This document shows positions 42,639 to 54,796 of a stretch of DNA of 64,000 nucleotides, piece after piece. The stretch lies in assembly GCA_022592445.1 (NCBI GenBank), contig JABYQR010000036.1:124001-188000 (forward strand), given 5' to 3'. The notes under the pieces were generated by a model that ran no database searches, was not told where the DNA came from, and saw only the letters and a program-made list of their open reading frames with translations. The stretch's first letter is position 1. Every line of letters starts with the position of its first letter. The stretch is from Cytidiella melzeri (Eukaryota > Basidiomycota > Agaricomycetes > Polyporales > Irpicaceae). The position numbers and the translations under genes were made by a program.

Positions 42639-45543
42639 TTATGAAGAGGCGTACAACTTGACTGCACCGTCCGCACCTGCACTTGCCATGAACGGCAGCG
42701 TGGGATGGAATTCGACCGCCAGTACACCCTCGCGAGCCTTTTCGCGATGATTTGTGATCTCCTGCACGCATGCTTTGCTGCCAAGCACATCCCAAAACCG
42801 CACCGAGCAGTCGTGGCTGCCCGAGACGAGTGCAAAGCCGGCGACGTCGAAAGACACAGACGTCACAGCGTCCAGGTGTGCCAAGATCGAATGTGTACAT
42901 TGTCCTGTGAAGCAATCGCCCTGGATCTTGAGACTCCATAATGCAATCCGCAAAGGCAAACTTACCGGTAGTAATGTCAAACATTCGAATGTATTTGTCT
43001 TCGTGACCGGTGACAAGAATGGGCATGGTCGGATGAGACACAATGCTGTTGACCTGTCCTGCAGGAAGACCGTCTGCCATGGTCATGTCTCCATCAACAA
43101 CGCCACTGCAGTAAACAGTCACGCATACCTTGTGTATCGTCGCTGTTCAATCGCATCACCTCCTTCCCAGTTTCAATGTCGAAAATCTTGATGACGACAT
43201 TTTGGTACGCAACGGCCACCTTCTTCAAGTCAGTCTTCACTGCTTCAACCGCCGTAGCACCAGGCACGTCTCCGTTATCTGCGCTCAGCTCGCCATCCGC
43301 TGTGTTGTCCAGCCCGTCATACGACCACGATAGCCGCAGTGAGCCTCCACCCGAAGGCCCACTCACATCCCAGACCTTCACGGAACCTTCCGCGCCGCAG
43401 CTTACGAGCGTGTTCTCGTCACGAACAAGTGCGAGGTCCCAGACAGCGTCCGTGTGTCCAATCAATTCTCCTCGCGCACGAGTAGCGTCGTAGGGTGCAT
43501 ACGTCGTATGCGAAGACGGAGGTAGTGCCCACACTCGTATGGACGAATCCATCGAGGCAGAGTACAGGAGATTCTTCGACGGTGCATGTACAAGGCGCGT
43601 TATCGCTGCGGAATGTCCCCGCAGTGTGAGCTGAGGTTCTACCTCTGTTGTCATACGTGCGCTGCTTCATGACAAGACGAGCCAGAGAGATGAACAATGG
43701 ACTGCAGATGGAAAGCGGAAGTCACTCACGCGGAGGAAGCGAGGCCGGCAACGTCTACCCGCCAGACCTTTACTGTGTTGTCATCTCCACCAGTTGCCAA
43801 GCACAGCTCGTTCGGGTGGAATGCAACCGCACGCACAGCGTCCAGATGACTGTGAACAAGGTTAGCACACCACAACAAAGACGAGTTATCCAAATGTGAA
43901 GAAAAAGAGGAGGATATGACACGGGCAGAAGAATAAGATATCACAGGACTGAGACTGACTTCCTGAGCGTCCGTTTGTTTTTCCACACTTTGTTCCCTTC
44001 ACCGTCCTCTATCTCAGCGCCCTCTTCCTCCTCCACGTCGGGCTCATCCTCCGTCTTTGTGTCCTCATCTTCGTCTCGAGAACGCCGCTCCCATGACGCA
44101 GCACCACTGATGGAAGATCCACCAGCCTGGCCAGCACGTGCCAGCTCTGCTTCATGGGACAGCCTCAGCTTCTCTCTCCATTCACCTGCAGAGTCTGGTC
44201 GGAAGATAGCGGTCGGCAGGCCGTCTTCATCCGAGGCTGGGTGAAACTGGCTGCTTTCGTTTGTAGCCTGAGGGGCCTGTTGCTGCAGTGGCTCCGACGC
44301 AGGCTGGAGTTGCACCTGGAGAGGCGGTCCGGTGATGTTTTGCTGCTGCTGCTGCTGCTGTTGAGATTGCAGCATTGCAGAGCCGAGAATGCCTGCACGA
44401 TCAATCGGGTTACTTTGACCAGCAGCGGAGGCGACTGCTGAGGGGGGGCCCGACATCACAGTGTTCATGCCATTCAGCATGCCGAATTCCTTTCCGACTT
44501 CTGGCATGACTTTCCTTGGACGGCCGTTGAAAGCAACGGATTCAAATGGGGGTACGTTTGGTAAAGTTACCGGAAGGGAAGAATTGTTAAGAAGGGGTCG
44601 ATTAGGGAGCGGGTTCATTGCTTGAGGGGATGTTAAATAAGAGACTTCCTGCAGACATCTGCAGTGGTTGCACGACGATTTGTGAGATGGCATATCCAAG
44701 GTATCTGCCTACGCACTGTTTGAGATAGTCACGACTTCGTGCTCTGCTCTTTGGGTCTCGGCCAGGTGGGGGTTTACCCAACACCCCAATCGTTCCTGTC
44801 GAGGGACCGGTGGGTACATGCCAGCCTGTGCCCGTAGACCATGTCTGGGTTTTCCGTGCGGGTCCATTGGCTATTGCAGCGTGTCCTTCTGGCGGTAAAG
44901 GAGAGTCTTTCGGAACACAGAAACACCAAGTATTAGGTCCGAGGCGTACTCAGAACTCGCTGGGTGCGTACCTTCACTGCGAGGAGAACTGCCGCTACTG
45001 CCCTCGTCCTTCTGTGACGACTCGCCCATCTGAGACTGAATGGCAGCCAGTTTCGTTGGTGGCACGGATTGCGAGGAGGGCTGGTTCAGCTGCTTTGTCC
45101 TGCAGGTGACACGTCAAGGTCACTGAGCAAGGCGGGTCGAACGAGTGGAACACGCACCGCTCGACTCGTAGTGCATACTCGAGCATCTTGATGCGACGCA
45201 TGAGGTCAATTTTGACATTGTCGAACGAGCGTCGTTCTCCCTCGAGCAGCGCGATGCGGGCCTGGAGGGAGTTCAGAGACGCGACCTTTTTGGTTTTTTT
45301 TTTCTCTTTGCAGCGACAAGACAGCACACATACCCGCATTTCTGCACGCTCAATCTCCCACTCGTTTCTGTCTCTCTCGTACCTCCTCCATTCGGTCTGC
45401 AGAAAGTGAAGAACGCTTGAGAGGGTAAAGTCCTGGCCGCTTTGTGGCGGGGGTGGAATTTCTGAAGGCTGAGGTCCTTGCTGAGGGGCTAGCTGCTGGC
45501 CGGGGGCTAGCTTTTGCTGGACCTGCAGGTTTGGTCCTAGCAT
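42639..45543 (-). CDS. Striatin-family protein (STRIPAK scaffold)
   Basis: Striatin is the scaffold of the STRIPAK phosphatase-kinase complex that controls hyphal fusion and fruiting in fungi. Read right to left: MLGPNLQVQQKLAPGQQ, a Gln/Pro-rich start, then the conserved coiled coil (FTLSSVLHFLQTEWRRYERD, RIALLEGERRSFDNVKIDLM, RIKMLEYALRVER), the fungal striatin block SRDYLKQCLQEVSYLTSPQA-MNPLPNRP, a low-complexity middle with a Gln run (44342-44365), an acidic stretch, and six or so WD40 repeats (SHLDAVRAVAFHPNELCLAT, LRGHSAAITRLVHAPSKNLL, LIGHTDAVWDLALVRDENTL, VNSIVSHPTMPILVTGHEDK, LAHLDAVTSVSFDVAGFALV, VLAVEFHPTLPFMASAGADG). It ends VKLYASS. Introns are short; one near 45290 sits beside an A/T homopolymer. 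Length and architecture match the family. Confidence 0.92.
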
Positions 45544-45944
45544 TGGGATGTGGATAGCGGGTTGAAGGGAGAAGAGAGGGTGGTGGGAGGAGAGAAGGTG
45601 TTGAGTGAGTCGAGGTGTTGTTGTTGGATCATGAATTTCTCAGACGGACAATGTTTGTCCTGAACAAGCAACACACAACCGAGTCGGCGTCGACGAAGCG
45701 ACGGCGACTCTGCTGTTTCCACTCTATCAGACCAGACATTGGTGGTATTCGAGACTGACTGTGGGCGTGTAGCGGGTGCCACGAATATTGATATGAGGAC
45801 GTACATTCAAGAGTGTCGGTGTGTGATGGAAATACGGTACATTGGGTGAGATGCGTGTCTACAAGACTGTATTATGGAGCCCTGTTGCACACACAGTTGA
45901 AGCAAGCCCAGCCCTAGTACTAGCAGTTGAAAACATGGGACTGG
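45544..45944. other. Intergenic, striatin promoter and 3' side of the next gene
   Basis: 401 bp with no gene recognised. It includes the striatin 5' UTR and the 3' UTR of the secreted-protein gene. Confidence 0.4.
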
Positions 45945-47072
45945 CTACGTCGGGCCTCTGCGCACAGCTCCCCCATTATATCTCTCAATTGCAGTGTATG
46001 GATCAGTCCGAGTAGTAGATGGTTGAGGGGGTGCTAGGTTGGAGAGCAAAGTATTAGATGAGAGGTGGAAACAACGATAAATGGGTTGGCTCACCTGGGA
46101 CGGTAGTCTCTCACATCTTGAGCAGGAGTGACCTGCATCGAATATGGATTGCGCTCTTGGTAACCTGGAAGTGGATTCACGACGTTGTAGTTGGGCGGGG
46201 CGCTGCTGTCGGCTAGAACTGGGGCCCGCCTCGCTCGCTTGTCCTTTTCCTTTCCCTCTGCCTTTCTCTGAATCTGCCATCGTGATATCCCCTTTCCCTT
46301 TCGCGTGGATCCTGAGTAACTCTTCTGTTGTGATAGGTTTCTGTCCTTGCTCTTTCGCTTTCCCTTTCCCTTGCCCAGAGCTTGCGTTGGGAGGTTCTGC
46401 CCATTTCCCAAAGGGTACATTGGGAGGAGGATTCTCCCTCTCTTTCCCTTTCCCAGACGCACTTGCTCCCCCCTTTTGCGATGCACCTGCCAACTCCTTC
46501 TTATAGGTCTTCACCAAACTGGTCACGGTAGACTTGGAAATGATATCTGGCCGCAGCTTAGATAGGCGGAGGCTGTACATCTCCAGCGACTCATCTGGTC
46601 TGAAAACTCTTTCAACCACTGCTTCGCTTTCAGCCTGTTCTCGTTCTGCGTCTCCAAGTTGTGACGCTCCTCCTCCTTGCGCATGCGCTCCTCCTCCTTC
46701 TTACGCTTGCGGCTCTCAACCTCCTCGAGCTTGCGGCGATCCTCCTCCTTTTTCCACCGCTCCATCCACTGCTCATGATCATTCAACTTCCCCTGAGGAG
46801 GCTTTTTCTGCCCCTCTTTCTTCCCACCGAACAACCCACGTTTTCTGTGGCGACGGCTGCAGAGAGCAAATTGAACATTGTGTGCAACAGTCATGAGCAG
46901 AGTCGACTCACGACGTTTCGTCCCTGTGCACAGGCACTGACATGGCCGCATTCTCAATTTTGTCCCCGGAAGCGGCCACGGTAAAAGTGTTTGCGTTCCA
47001 AGACGTGGGCACAGATACAGCGGGCCCAACGGTAGCAAGTAATGCGAGAGCGAGGGCAATGTGAAAGTGCAT
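45945..47072 (-). CDS. Secreted or membrane-routed protein with charged coiled coil, unknown function
   Basis: Start ATG 47072 gives a clear signal peptide (MHFHIALALALLATVGPAVS); an in-frame ATG at 47090 would add six residues. After a GT-AG intron (about 46861-46914) comes a basic, then strongly charged segment (KRGLFGGKKEGQKKPPQGK; WMERWKKEEDRRKLEE). The frame then changes near 46620-46720, probably through an intron using a weak donor (GTTGAG), into VVERVFRPDESLEMYSLRL, STVTSLVKTYKKEL and a Gly/Lys-rich low-complexity region. The end (TAIERYNGGAVRRGPT, stop 45945) probably follows a further intron near 46090. I do not recognise the family; it looks basidiomycete-specific. It is divergent from the GAT-EH gene across a 283-bp promoter. 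Confidence 0.55.
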
Positions 47073-47355
47073 GGTAAAGAACTTGAACAATGGCGTAGGC
47101 AGAATAAAAGCGATAAAAACAAAGCAAGATGAGCTACAAAATGTGTCAGAACGAGCTTTCAGAGTCGCACAGAGGGTAGAATACGCACCAACCTGTGCTA
47201 TCAGAGCTTGCGAGTGACGAAGGGGGTACTCTCAAAGTTGGGAGACACCCAAGTGCGCCAGCAGTGGTTTTCATGTCCCTCCTATCATACACCGCACTGC
47301 CTGAGACTGATGAACCTGGTCGTCAACTCATGAGACTGTGTACTGCTTTGGCACC

Positions 47356-50321
47356 ATGAGCTCTCGCAACAGCCTCCGCGCTCGACTCCGCAGCTCACAT
47401 CATACACAGCTCACCCAATCTCTCACTCCTACCTCGATCACCTATGACCTTCAAGAGGCTACGGAAAGCTGGTGAGTCTCCTCAACAAACTAACATAATC
47501 ACTTCAGCACTGCGCTCACAAGACATTGGTCGTCAGCCCTTGGCCCCGAGTCTCCCTTCAGTGCGCAGAGGCAATATGCACCACCGCCTGGCCCCCCTCC
47601 CAACTGGGAGGCCGCCTTCGGGCTCGATCCTGACGTCTCAAGACGACAGAGCACCAGTCGCCAACGGGGGACCGAAAGACCTGAGCCAAAACCGAGGATC
47701 TTGTCCCATGATGAAGAGGTGCAGCGCCTCCTCAAGGTCTGCAGCAGCGCAAAGGGAAATGCCCAACTCCTGCGCGAAACTCTGGCGTACACAAACCCAG
47801 AGGAGCTGGCAGGAAACGAATTAGTAGTCGTGCGTTGCATCGAATGTCAGCTCCAAGTGTCATCTTAACCTCTACACACAGGAATTTCGAAAGAAATGCC
47901 GTCAATCTCAAAAGTTCATCGCCACCACGATCCCATGGGCTACCACCGCGGCGGAGCAGTCTCGCACAGCAGCTGCCGTAGACGCAGAGACAAACGAGGA
48001 AGCACTGCTGGCGCAGCTGCTCGCGGCCAATGAAGAGGTCGTGGAAGCCATCAAGATGTACCAACAGGCAGCGGATGGCGTGGCCGAGTCCGAGCAGCGA
48101 AACAAGAAAAAGGCAGAGGGAAAGGTGTGTCCTACATAGTACAGCATATGTTGATCCTGGCATCATGCATCCTTCGTAGCTTCGGGCGTTGGATGCCATC
48201 ACATCTTTCGAACCAACCCCTCCCGAGGCCTCCCTGGTTGACCTCATCTTCGAAATCGGCGATCCTCATGGTCGAGGCGGCATTACCACCGAAGCTCTGC
48301 ACAAGATCCTTGGAGGATCTCGCCTGCCACCTCAAACGCTCAATGCCATATTCGATATCGCAAACGTCGAAGAGAATGAGATGTTCTCCAAGCATTGCGT
48401 AGGGGTCGCCGTAAGATTGATTGGGCACGCGCAAATTGGCGTCCCTATTGTCGAAGATCTCGTGATAAGAGGTGTGTTTCGCCGGCTTGTATGGGGCTTG
48501 TCCTTTCCTCATGTACGTTAGCTGGACCTCTTGCGACTATTGACGGCCTCGAGGCGTCTCGAACAGAAGTCAACCAGAATCATGCAACTTCTTCGACCTC
48601 AGCTGCCACCTATCACCAGCCAACACCAGGCTTCCAGACAGAGAATTTGCCTGCCCTGACATCCGAGGATCGCCAGAAATTTATGAAAATATTCAACGGC
48701 AGCCAGCCGACCAACGGCGTCATCGATGGTACGCTGTCTACCCCTGTAAATATGTCGGAAGCACTGAATTTCATAGGAGCCCGCGCACGCGAGCTGTTCA
48801 TGAGGTCACAGCTCTCTAGCGAGACCTTGGGAAAGATATGGTGGGTATACACACACTGTGATTTTTGGTTTAATCTGAATATCCTTTAGGGACCTCGCGG
48901 ATACGAGCAAGCGCGGCGCTCTTGATGCACCGGCATTCACAATCGCCATGTATCTTATTCAGGCATGCATGGCTGGCACGCTTGCTTCTGTTCCGTCTTC
49001 TTTACCCCAGCACCTGTATTCCGAAGCGGGGTTTGTGGTGCCCCCATCAGCTTTTGCCCTGCACTTTGCATCTGGTTCTTCATCCTCTACACAGCCGCAG
49101 TCACCAGCCTGGGACGTACCAGCGGATGTAAGGTCAAGTGCTGACGCATTTTTTGACGTTTTCGACGAGCAACGGCAAGGCTATCTAAGTCGAGACGTCA
49201 TACAGGAGCATCTCAAGCAGACCGGTCTTCCTCAAGAGACTTTACAACGAATATGGTAGGTTCTAGTGGCTCTTACCTTGAGCTTCTCGGCGCTGACATC
49301 TGTATGTTTAGGGATTTGTCGGATATGAATACAAACGGTCGTCTCTCACGCGAAGAATTCGCTGTAGCAATGTCCTTGATCCAAATGGCTGAGCGGCGAG
49401 AACCGCTACCTGCTGTACTACCCACTACCCTTGTGCCGCCTACACATCGGCCTCCAGTCGTATCGGTCCAGTCGGTGACCGCAGACGTAGGGATTCACTA
49501 CAATCTGAGCAGTCGTAATATCCTCTGAGCTTTGTCTTTCTTTAGCTGATCGGTCTGGATTTCACTGATGAACCAAGCACGTCCGGTCTTGGAAGACCCA
49601 TTACACCAACAAGTTCTCCGCCACCGTTACCGCCACGAAGTCCAATGAGCCCCACCTCTTCCTCATATTTCAAGCCTCTCCCTTCAGAAAGTTCGAGTAT
49701 GCCGTCAACACGCTCGGGCTCCACTGCCCCTGCGCAGAGTGGCTCATCAACCCATCCTGCGGGATGGACATGGGACGTATCGATTGCCGACAAAAGTAAT
49801 TCAGATAGGTTCTTTGAGACGCTCGATCCTTGGAAGGCTGGCTTCATTGAAGGTGACGCTGCTGTCGGCTTCATGGCCAAGTCCAAGCTGCCCTCTCACG
49901 ATCTCGGGAGAATATGGTGTGTGCGCCCTGATGCTTTGGGGAAACCTCTGAGCTTCATTTCGGCTGGAACAGGGACCTGGCTGATATTGACCAAGATGGA
50001 CGACTCACAAGAGAAGAGTTCGCGGTCGCTATGCACTTGATCCGTGCCAAGCTCGCGGGAGGTGATATTCCCGAGACGCTGCCCGCGTCGCTGGTACCTC
50101 CTGCAAACCTAGCCACGCTGCCCGAACACAATGCTACCCTCACTGCCACGACTGCACCTGGGCCACCTCTTCCACCGAGGCCTGCAGGATCTACTTCGAA
50201 TCCACCAACGAATCCACAGGAAGCTCGGACAGGCGACGCTGAAGTTGTGTCTCCATTGCGATCATCCACACCGCCACCACCGTACGAAGAACCCAATGCT
50301 GCCAACATATTCAGTTCCTGA
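47356..50321 (+). CDS. GAT domain fused to four EH domains (endocytic/ubiquitin adaptor)
   Basis: Start ATG 47356 (MSSRNSLRARLRSS), a 36-nt intron with an ACTAAC branch sequence, then ALGPESPFSAQRQYAPPPGP and a GAT domain (HDEEVQRLLKVCSSAKGNAQ, EFRKKCRQSQKFIATTIPWA, NEEALLAQLLAANEEVVEAI). A 55-nt GT-AG intron (48125-48179) joins in phase 0 to EH1 (ITSFEPTPPEASLVDLIFEI, about 48190-48470). EH2 (about 48650-49000, DLADTSKRGALDAPAFTIAM), EH3 (49110-49440, DLSDMNTNGRLSREEFAVAM) and EH4 (49750-50090, DLADIDQDGRLTREEFAVAM) follow. The end is a proline-rich tail, NAANIFSS. There is no coiled coil and no UBA, unlike EDE1. The EH exon has no ATG of its own upstream of EH1; its frame is closed by the TAG at the splice acceptor. 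GAT domains bind ubiquitin and Arf/clathrin adaptors. Alternative: the GAT gene ends at TAG 48137 and the EH gene starts elsewhere. Confidence 0.75.
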
Positions 50322-50789
50322 TCGTGTACAATCTATTGCAACGTTGTCGTGTGTATCTGATAGGACTTGACAGCGCGTTGTATCCGTATTATTTGCCGAT
50401 GTCTGCGTCCAATAGGATCTGATCGTGTATTACAAGAAGAACTTGAAGAAGCTATATACTTATTACTTTTATTGAACAAGGACTAGCACGAGTAGTACAA
50501 GAACAACGGCCAGGTACTAGTCTGTCGTATGAATGCCAGTACTGTCATCGTGCTATACTTGATACTATCAGCAAGGGCGAGTTGCGGGAAACCTCCAATG
50601 AAGGCTTCCAGCGCCTATATACACCACGTTTTCTGAAATCGACGACCATCGTTGACTGAAGCTCTTACTCGACCTCTCACCATCTTTTCTCTCCTCCCTC
50701 AGCAAGCTTTTTATTCCCTTACGAGTCTCATTTTCACGAACGGTTCTACAGCATTTTGTAACAATCATCATACTCTCGCATAAGATATC
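50322..50789. other. Intergenic, promoter of the PIN4-like gene
   Basis: 468 bp with no ORF of note. The last 150 bp are CT-rich (CTCACCATCTTTTCTCTCCT), typical of a fungal core promoter and 5' UTR. Confidence 0.45.
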
Positions 50790-52610
50790 ATGACAAACAC
50801 TTCGCCCACCCCGGATATCTCTACCCTGTCGCTCTCTTCCAGGCCGTCCCAGCAACGTCTTCACGAAGCTTACGATTACGATGGCGCAGGCAGCGGCAAC
50901 GGAAGGAACCCATACCACTTCTCCACTTCTCCACCTATTCCAGCGCAGTCCCAGTACAACCCGCTAGGACTGAGTCAGTCACCCCTCAAGAACAAGACCG
51001 TGCGTGGAGGTTTGCCCAGTGTACGTCCCTTGTGCGACGCGCTGTTTGCACTTGTCACATCCTGACTGCTTGAATGTGCCAACAGCAATGGCTTGACAAT
51101 GCGGCCGTCGGCATCCCAGACAATCGCTCGCTGTCCCCGAACAACAATTCTGACCTTTCGTCGTCCGGAGGTTCGCCTACCATGGGGCACGTCCTTACTC
51201 CCAACGTCGGTCCTACGACCCCTGGTGGTCTGGGTGCAGACGAAGACATTATACCCACCGCAATCGTAATCAAAAACATACCATTCAATGTAAAACGCGA
51301 GACGCTACTTGATATAATTGTTGGTGGCCCTTTTTTTTCTAACGCTGCTACCGCCCCATGTCACTCATTTGCCTCACCTCTCAGGCTTCTCTTGCCATCC
51401 CGACGCCTTACGCATTCAACTACCATCTTGACCCCGCGGGCCATTTCCGCGGTCTTGCCTTTGCTAATTTCCGGCAGTCGGCCGATGCTGACGCTGTCGT
51501 CGCTGCTCTCAATGGTTTCGATGTGCAGGGCCGCAAGTTGCGCGTTGAATATAAAAAGGTGCTTCAGGCGGGTGAAAAGGAGCGTATCGAGCGTGAGAAG
51601 GCTATCCGCCGCATGCGCTCCATGCAGCTTGAGAAAGAACAGGCTGCCATGCAACATCCGCCGTATGACGACTTTGCTAGTCCGACGAGCGCCGCCATCG
51701 CTCCGCCGTTCACTCCATCGCGCTCGTTCTCGGGCACATCGCCGTTCCCGTCGTTCTCACCGTCGCAGCTGCAACTCCCCCCAGTACCTCCGCTTCCGAC
51801 GTCAGGTGGTTACAGCCTCAGTAGCTCGCCGCTTCCTCCTGCTACGCCGGGCAGTGTCAAGTCCCCGTCCACGGAGCTCGATCTGAATGATCCTTCCACC
51901 CTCGAGATTTACTCGCGCATCCTGTTGTTCAAGGACGATCCTATGAGAGATGAGCTGGCCTTCTCCCGAGCACTTTCTGCTAAGCAGAGGCGAGTTGTTC
52001 ATCTCGTTGCGCAGAAGTTGGGCGTGTATCATTACTCGGTGGGCGAGGGCGAAGAGAGGTATGCCGTCGTCACTCGGATTGACCCTTCCACCGTACGTTT
52101 GTCTTCTTGTTCTACTAGTTTCCACACTCGTCTTACTTCCGTGTCACGTAGCAGCAGCAACAGCAGCAACAGAGTACTTCGATTCGCCATACTCTCTCTC
52201 GGGCTCCTTCGTCTTTCTTATCTGCAGCTGCTCAGACGCAGTCCCTGCGTATGAAGAAGTCTATGCCCGACATGAAGTCCTTGCAGTCCAACGCACCCCG
52301 TCTCGTTACCCGGGCCTCTAACGGCAACATTCGTGAAGGTTATGCTACCATTGCCTCTCCATCCAGGCGCTCGCCAGGTGGCTTCGCCGCCCTCTTCGGC
52401 AACTCCGCTTTCGGCAATGCTATCCCCCCTGTCCCCAGCTTACCTTCCAGTGTCACTGCGTCTGTGAATAATGGTGGGCTCGACGCTGGCGTCGTTCGCC
52501 AGCCACGAGGTCCTGGTGTAGGTGGATTTGAGTCTCGCAGGGAGAGGCGGGAAAGTCAGACTCAGCGCTCTGGCTTTGAGGCGCGTTCTCACGAACCTTT
52601 GGAGATTTAA
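50790..52610 (+). CDS. RRM-R3H RNA-binding protein, Pin4/Cip-like
   Basis: Four exons. Start ATG 50790 (MTNTSPTPDISTLSLSSRPS). After an intron at 51021 comes QWLDNAAVGIPDN and the start of the RRM with RNP2 (AIVIKNIPFNV). A second intron (about 51323-51384) leads to ASLAIPTPYAFNYHLDPAGH and RNP1 (FRGLAFANF), then GFDVQGRKLRVEYKKV and a helical extension (RIEREKAIRRMRSMQLEKEQ). The R3H-type domain is STLEIYSRILLFKDDPMRDE ... LAFSRALSAKQRRVVHLVAQ-KLGVYHYSVGEGEERYAVV. The last exon begins with a Gln run (52150-52173) and is Ser/Asn-rich. RRM followed by R3H is the layout of yeast Pin4/Mdt1 and S. pombe Cip1/Cip2, linked to the cell cycle and stress-mRNA control. It binds RNA by inference only. 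Confidence 0.85.
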
Positions 52611-53286
52611 TTTCGCCCAACCAAGAGCTTGGTGTCTTTTTTGTCCTTGATTCCACGTCCTCATACAGGCGATCCGGACGTTTTGGAGAAGGTATTTAGG
52701 ACACTCAATCTCATTTCTTCGTTGCGTTTTCGCCACACTCTACTCCCAAATCTGCTTTTGGCTTTCGGCTGTTTCTTTTTTTGTGCATCGTCCTCTCCCG
52801 TTGTTTTTGTTATGCCCGCTACCAGCCATCTGACTTAATGCACTATCACCATTACCACTTACTTCAGCCACGTTGTTTTAGTGTTTTCTTTTCCACAGAG
52901 CAAGCGAAAAGAGTTTCACCCGGTCTTTTTGATGCTCGCTGTTTTCTTTCGCAGTCTTTGTTCTCTGGTACTTACCCCGTCCTATATCATAGTCACGCTG
53001 CTTTTGTCTCTCTTCTCTCGAGGAGGTTCATTCTCGACTTTTTTTTTCCACCCTTGGTTGTACAACTCTTTACAATATTAGAACCGAATGGATTTTCTTG
53101 TGGTGCTCCGGTTTGATTACTGGTCGTGTACTTTAATGCTGGAGTTACATATGTTCACAGATTCCGTTAACCAGTCGTGCAACCCTCAGCTTTTCTTCGG
53201 CGAGGTCTTAAATCTAGTCCCAAGCGTCTAACCCAACAAGCCCTGTCAGCGACCTCCGCGTCCTCCTTCCGCAGACCACAGACAAC
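52611..53286. other. Intergenic, T-rich 3' UTR of the PIN4-like gene and NUC1 promoter
   Basis: 676 bp, strongly T/C-rich on the + strand (TTTTTTTCCACCC near 53040), no gene seen. A long 3' UTR for the PIN4-like gene is likely. Confidence 0.4.
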
Positions 53287-54684
53287 ATGCCCAGTTCAAC
53301 AATCCTACATGCTGCATACTTTGCAATAGGCGCAATTGTTGGTGGAGGCGTAGCGACTGCGATTGACGGTCGCCGACGCACGGTCCTGCCTCCGCCACCG
53401 TCAAGTTCGTCTGCGACGGTACCCGGTCCCATCGTGGAGGTTCAACCAACTGGCGTAACGCGTATAACGACTCCGAACGCGTTGATTACCGTGGACTCGC
53501 CTGTGTTGAAACATGGGAACCCAGGACCTATCTCAGACATGCTTGTGCGCAAAGCGTATGTCGCTGCGTATGACAGACGTCTGAGGCATCCGGCTTGGGT
53601 ACGCGACTTTCAGAGATCATCTGCACCCTTTGAGCTGAACCCGTTTCGGTTTGTATATTAGACCGCGGAACACTTGACTCTTGCGTCGCTTGGAAAGTCG
53701 ACGCTGGAACCGCGTGCTGCGAGTGAGGCAGGAGACAGGTCAAAGTCTGCATTTTATGAGGACGAGGAGATTCCGCCTCAGTTCCGGGCCAAGTTGTCAG
53801 ATTACGTCCGTAGTGGCTACGATCGAGGACACATGTACGTGCATTTGCTGAAGAAGCCTTTCATCTGAGCTCATTTATTTACCGTTAGGGTTCCAGCAGC
53901 AGATGCCAAATCCTCTCAGGTAAGACTACATAGGTCGTATGTTGGTGCGCTCGGGGCTTCACGATTTGTAGGCGGCAATGGACGAGACTTTCCTCCTGTC
54001 GAACATTGCTCCTCAAGTTGGCGCAGGCTTCAACCGTCACTGTCAGTATTTCACGAACGACTGTCATCACGCGTACTCAGATCAACTTCTGCAGATTGGG
54101 CATACGTTGAGGACTGGTGCAGACGCCTGACAGGTTCCTTCTCCGACGTGTACGTGTTTACGGTTCCCCTGTACTTGCCAAAACTCGATGCAGATGGCAA
54201 ATGGCGCGTCGTGAGTTCGTAAAATAGAGAGCGTCGTCATGACTCTGACCGGACGTTTCACAGCACCACGAGGTCATTGGTTCGCCTCCGAACACGTCTG
54301 TCCCCACGCATTTCGCCAAGGTTGTTCTAACGGCAAAACCGCCATCGCCCTCAACCCCTCATCTTCGTGAAATCTCGACTGGTGCATTTGTTCTCCCGAA
54401 CGCTGAGATCCCAGACCAAGCCCCGCTAGAGAACTTTGTTGTGCCAGGTACGCAGTGACACTCACACATATGAAATGCAACAACTCATAGTTGTTTATCC
54501 AGTGGAGGCGGTCGAAAAAGCCGCAGGACTGACTTTCTTCTCCGACGAAGTGAAGAAGGCTTCAAAGCACATTTGCAAAACTACAAAATGCGAAGTCATC
54601 GTTCGTAGGTTCGACGACGCTCAAAAACGACCGGACATGCGCAGAGCTATCTCTGCGCCAGGGGACGTCGGGCGCAAATCATAA
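53287..54684 (+). CDS. NUC1: Mitochondrial nuclease, NUC1/EndoG-like
   Basis: DNA/RNA non-specific nuclease of mitochondria. The N-terminus (MPSSTILHAAYFAIGAIVGG) contains the hydrophobic inner-membrane anchor typical of Nuc1. It continues with VLKHGNPGPISDMLVRKAYV, YDRRLRHPAW, and after an intron TAEHLTLASLGKSTLE. The catalytic DRGHM motif (SGYDRGHM) is split by an intron from VPAADAKSSQ. Next come MDETFLLSNIAPQVGAGFNR-HYWAYVEDW, VYVFTVPLYLPKLDADGKWR, HHEVIGSPPNTSVPTHFAKV, PLENFVVPVEAVEKAAGLTF and a C-terminal tail. The catalytic His (DRGH) and metal-binding Asn (FNRHYW region) are present. There are five or six short introns. It converges with the SDR gene, with 112 bp between stop codons. 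Confidence 0.92.
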
Positions 54685-54796
54685 TATACCAGAACTTTTG
54701 GTCCATCCGCTAGAAGGTCATATTGTACATCCGCACTTGCTCATCATATACACATCGTGATAAACAATGCGTGAATCTCAGTGGTCTCTTCACCTT

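Noticed and set aside
44341..44365. CTG/CAG run as an expanded repeat
   Set aside because: Short polyglutamine tract within the low-complexity middle of striatin, common in fungal proteins.
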